From contig NZ_CP041046.1 of assembly GCF_006385595.1 (NCBI RefSeq), forward strand, positions 4,286,001 to 4,350,000: DNA of 64,000 nt. Direction: 5' to 3'. This stretch comes from Luteibacter pinisoli (GTDB taxonomy: Bacteria > Pseudomonadota > Gammaproteobacteria > Xanthomonadales > Rhodanobacteraceae). Positions within the stretch are counted from its first letter, which is position 1; the number at the start of each line of letters is the position of its first letter. Position numbers and translations under genes: made by a program. This document shows positions 58,802-64,000 of the stretch, piece after piece. The notes beneath the pieces are model-generated. The model saw only the letters and a list, made by a program, of their open reading frames with translations. It was not told the DNA's origin and searched no databases.

Positions 58802-59473
58802 GCGACGCACGATGGCGCCGCGCGAGAAAAACGCGAACACGATGCCGAACAGAAAGCCGCCGATGTGGGTCCACCACACGACGGCGCCGTAGCTCGCGCC
58901 GGCGTAGCTAAAGAGCAGCTGCACCAGGGCCCAGATGCCGATGAGCAGGAACGCCGGCACGCGGACGAATTCCAGGTACAGGCCGAGCGGCACGACCAGC
59001 CCCAGGCGCGCGCGCGGGAACAGCGTGACGTAGGCGCCGACCACCGCGGACACCGCGCCGCTGCAGCCGATGATCGCGACCAATGCGCCGGTAAGCGAAA
59101 TCGCGCCGATCAGGTTGGCCACGACGCCGCCGAGCAGGAACAGCAGGAGGAAGCGCGGCGAGCCCAGGCTACGTTCCGCCGGCAGGCTGAAGATCACCAG
59201 GAACAGCAGGTTGCTCAGCAGGTGCAGCCAGCCGCCGTGGATAAAGATCGCCGTGAACAGACGCAGCAGGGCCGGGTCGCTCACCTGCTGCCACAGCGGC
59301 AGGCCGGTACCGAAGAGGTGGGCCGGTACCGTGCCCCAGTGAAGCATGATGGCCATGCGCTCGGTGCGGCCGGCCAGCGCGAGGCCCACGAAGCTGACGA
59401 CGCACACGACGACGATAAGCATCGTGGCCCAGCACAGCCGCGACCGGCGGCGCGTATCCACATGGACAAACAT
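58790..59473 (-). CDS. Rhomboid-family intramembrane serine protease
   Basis: A 227-aa protein with six or seven membrane segments. The catalytic serine is in IGCSGAVSAVVGAY (GxSG), the histidine in WWTHIGGFLFG, and the HGGWLHLLSNLLFL motif is typical. It starts 2 nt after the stop of the ExeA-like gene and is probably translated from the same message. Substrate unknown. Confidence 0.9.
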   Translation of the reverse strand: MFVHVDTRRRSRLCWATMLIVVVCVVSFVGLALAGRTERMAIMLHWGTVPAHLFGTGLPLWQQVSDPALLRLFTAIFIHGGWLHLLSNLLFLVIFSLPAERSLGSPRFLLLFLLGGVVANLIGAISLTGALVAIIGCSGAVSAVVGAYVTLFPRARLGLVVPLGLYLEFVRVPAFLLIGIWALVQLLFSYAGASYGAVVWWTHIGGFLFGIVFAFFSRGAIVRRLRG

Positions 59474-59475
59474 GC

Positions 59476-61080
59476 TCAGGGTACGCCGCGCGCGAGGTGC
59501 GGGCCGTCGGCTTCCAGCGACGACAGCGCGAACATGGTTTCCGGCCCGACCACGCCGTCGGCGGCGATGCCAAAGCGCTGCTGCAGGTTGCGCACCCGCG
59601 TCTCCATGCCCGCGTCGAACGCGACCGTGTCGGGCAGTTTGGTGCCGGCAGGTGCCAGATGCGACGCCAGCCAGTGCATGCCGTCGCCGGTAGCACCGCG
59701 GGACAGCTTGTTGGGCATCGCCGGGTCCACGCGGAAGACGGCATAGAACCGGCCCTTCCAGACGCGGTCGAACGCATCGCGGGTCAGCTCGACGTACTTG
59801 CCGCCGAGGTAAAGACGCACGGCCTCGTCGCCGGCGCCGACGAGCAGCACCTGCTGGTGTGCGTGGGCGTCGTCCAGCTCGAGCACCAGCGGGCGATCAA
59901 ACCGGCGCAGCTGGTCGAGGGAACCGCGACCGCTCACGCAGGCAAAGCCGGGGAAGATCAGCGCGTCGCAGTTGATGGCGTTGGCGACCGTGGTCTCCTT
60001 GGACGTCACCTGCCATCGCGCCATCAGCTCACCCCAGACGCGAACCTGGCCGGTCTCCGGTGGTGGCAGGGCGTCCTGCAGTTTCGCCAGCGCCTGCTCG
60101 GGCGTGACCGCCACGAAACTCTTTGGCCGCGACGGGCTGTGGCCGGTAAGCACCCACACGGCGAACCCACCGACGAAGAACACGGCCAGCATGGCGCCAA
60201 TCGCGAGGATCGGCTTCCGGTAACGGCGCAGCCAGTAACGGGCGTACTGTGGCAGCACTTCGCGGGCGACGAAGCCCAGCGCGCGCTCACCGATGTTCTG
60301 TTCGCCTCGCTCCGCCGCACGCTCGAGGGCGCGGTGGGCCAGCGCATTCAGGCGCTTGGGATTGCCCTTGCCGTCGTCGCGCAGGGAACGCAATCCGAGC
60401 CGGCTGAAGGGCATCTGCGCCGTGCCGGCCACGTGGAGGCGATGGCGCACGTAGCGCTCACTTTCGTCGGCGTTGAGCGGATTTAGCGGCAAGCGGCTGC
60501 GGACATGCGCACCCAGCGAGGGCGAGCCCGGGCCCGGGCCCGTCAGTCGTTCGCGCAAGGCCGGTAATCCGGCGAGCACGATGTGGAAGGGCGCACCGGC
60601 TTTGTCGGACGCGACGTAGAGGCGCTCGATCAGCGCGAGGTCGTCGTTACCCAGCTGCTCGGCATCATCGAGGATAAGCAGGAAGCGGTGGCTAACGTGA
60701 TGGGCCAGGCGCCCAAGGCCCGCGGCCAGCCCGTCGACCAGATGGTCCGCCGTATTGGCTTCCGCGCTGAGCGGCAGCGGCAGTCCGAAGCCGGCATACA
60801 TCGAACGCAACCAGGCCACCGTTTCGAGGGCGTAATCGCCCTTGCCGTGGCGCACGGCGCGCACGCCGTGCTGGGGTGCGTCGGCTTCGATGAGCATGCA
60901 CAGCAGCGTCTTGCCGATCCCGGCTTCGCCGGTGATCAAGGTCGTGCTGTGATCGCTGGCACCGAGCTCGTATTCGACGTGCGCGAGGATCTCGCGTTCG
61001 CGTGCAAACAGGCACGCAAATCGCGGTTCCGGCGCCTCGGCAAATGGAGGCTCGCGCAGCCCAAAGGTCTGTAGATACAT
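59476..61080 (-). CDS. ExeA/GspA-like AAA ATPase with peptidoglycan-binding domain
   Basis: A 534-aa protein: N-terminal AAA domain (FGLREPPFAEAPEPRF start, Walker A GEAGIGKTLL, Walker B LLILDDAEQL, residues 1-265), one transmembrane segment (ILAIGAMLAVFFVGGFAVWVL near residue 290), a periplasmic part, and a C-terminal peptidoglycan-binding-1 domain (LQQRFGIAADGVVGPETMFALSSL). In Aeromonas ExeA acts with ExeB to place the type II secretion secretin through the cell wall. No gspB is adjacent. It is the first gene after the rRNA operon terminator and is followed by the rhomboid gene. Confidence 0.92.
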   Translation of the reverse strand: MYLQTFGLREPPFAEAPEPRFACLFAREREILAHVEYELGASDHSTTLITGEAGIGKTLLCMLIEADAPQHGVRAVRHGKGDYALETVAWLRSMYAGFGLPLPLSAEANTADHLVDGLAAGLGRLAHHVSHRFLLILDDAEQLGNDDLALIERLYVASDKAGAPFHIVLAGLPALRERLTGPGPGSPSLGAHVRSRLPLNPLNADESERYVRHRLHVAGTAQMPFSRLGLRSLRDDGKGNPKRLNALAHRALERAAERGEQNIGERALGFVAREVLPQYARYWLRRYRKPILAIGAMLAVFFVGGFAVWVLTGHSPSRPKSFVAVTPEQALAKLQDALPPPETGQVRVWGELMARWQVTSKETTVANAINCDALIFPGFACVSGRGSLDQLRRFDRPLVLELDDAHAHQQVLLVGAGDEAVRLYLGGKYVELTRDAFDRVWKGRFYAVFRVDPAMPNKLSRGATGDGMHWLASHLAPAGTKLPDTVAFDAGMETRVRNLQQRFGIAADGVVGPETMFALSSLEADGPHLARGVP

Positions 61081-61156
61081 AGGCCTAGATTAGCTGAAGG
61101 CCGCGCATTGTAGGAGCGCGTGGATTTGCCGAATAGGATTTCGCCAAACCGCAGGC

Positions 61157-61190
61157 AAAAGAAAACCCGGTCTCAGATGAGACCGGGTTT
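61157..61190 (-). terminator. Terminator of the rRNA operon
   Basis: AAACCCGGTCTC and GAGACCGGGTTT form a perfect 12-bp stem with a 4-nt loop, followed on the minus strand by TTTTCTTTT. It lies just after the 5S gene. Confidence 0.93.
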
Positions 61191-61203
61191 CCGGGTGTAA
61201 GGC

Positions 61204-61319
61204 CCCTGGCGGTGACCTACTCTTGCATGGCTTGAGCCACACTACCATCGGCGCATGCGCGTTTCACTTCTGAGTTCGGGATGGGATCAGGTGGGACCAC
61301 GCCGCTATAGCCGCCAGGG
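61204..61319 (-). rRNA. rrf: 5S ribosomal RNA
   Basis: About 115 nt on the minus strand. Its ends (CCTGGCGG and CCGCCAGG) pair, and the conserved internal parts are present, for example GTGGTCCCACCTGA, CCGAACTCAGAAGTGAAA and CGATGGTAGTGTGG. It follows 23S with a spacer of about 125 nt that holds no tRNA. Exact ends are approximate. Confidence 0.95.
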
Positions 61320-61444
61320 AAGGGGTGGGAGCAGCGCTTTTCGAGCGCCGGCTCCACAGAGGGTGTAAACGAGTGACAAGCGTCCGGGTTTTAGTCGAAC
61401 AGCGAGTAAGAGATTAAGACGGTGAAGCGTCTTGGGGTTATATG

Positions 61445-64000
<2,556 letters not shown>

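Noticed and set aside
61107..61130. Second REP element before the ExeA-like gene
   Set aside because: Only one half (TGTAGGAGCGCG) is present, without a matching arm; it may be a decayed copy.
61320..61444. tRNA gene in the 23S-5S spacer
   Set aside because: The spacer is short and shows no cloverleaf or T-loop consensus.

Overview
The window is high-GC chromosomal DNA from a gammaproteobacterium, most likely of the Lysobacterales (Xanthomonadales), Rhodanobacteraceae-like (Luteibacter/Dyella type). This rests on the protein flavour, several Oar-like TonB receptors with carboxypeptidase-regulatory domains, a REP-like GTAGGAGCGCAC repeat and Xanthomonas-like 5S/23S rRNA. The genus is inference. 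No phage, insertion sequence or CRISPR array was seen.

Layout. 2-1033: 3' part of thrC. 1010-2523: two secreted proteins of unknown role. 2739-13544: a nine-gene branched-chain amino acid operon, leuA-ilvE-leuC-leuD-leuB-ilvD-ilvC-ilvG-ilvN, behind a leader peptide and Rho-independent attenuator; several genes overlap by 4 nt. 13548-17762: an SDR protein without the usual catalytic motif, a 53-aa proline-rich ORF, a YfhO-like membrane protein and ubiA. 17963-21945: a TonB receptor overlapping a secreted CehA/McbA-type PHP hydrolase. 21950-22902: comF and a TM2-like protein. 22960-27695: bioB-bioF-trhO-bioH-bioC behind a BirA-like operator. 27688-40550: tag, a threonine dehydratase-like gene, an aldose epimerase, pepN, mnmG, a GYF-RDD membrane protein, tex and a GDSL autotransporter esterase. 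40628-51975: a YbaY-like lipoprotein and three tandem Oar-like TonB receptors, all on the minus strand. 52473-56177: an XRE-type regulator, glyS and glyQ. 56243-61080: an orphan GspE/PilB ATPase, a glutamine amidotransferase, a rhomboid protease and an ExeA-like ATPase. 61157-64000: the 3' end of an rRNA operon (23S partial, 5S, terminator) on the minus strand.

The most interesting non-coding signals are these. (1) The leu/ilv attenuator has mutually exclusive pairings that can be read directly, and its leader peptide ATG falls where transcription should start. (2) The 3'UTRs of two Oar-like receptor genes share a hairpin / C-rich linker / terminator module; the linker is complementary over 12-13 nt to the ribosome binding site of the third receptor and over 7-8 nt to those of the other two. 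This looks like 3'UTR-derived small RNAs that cross-regulate the cluster. (3) Four related AT-rich palindromes (TARGA-N4/5-TCCTA) lie in intergenic regions near the ilv-leu promoter, the receptors and the XRE gene. (4) A strong extended hairpin sits in the otherwise empty pepN-mnmG gap.
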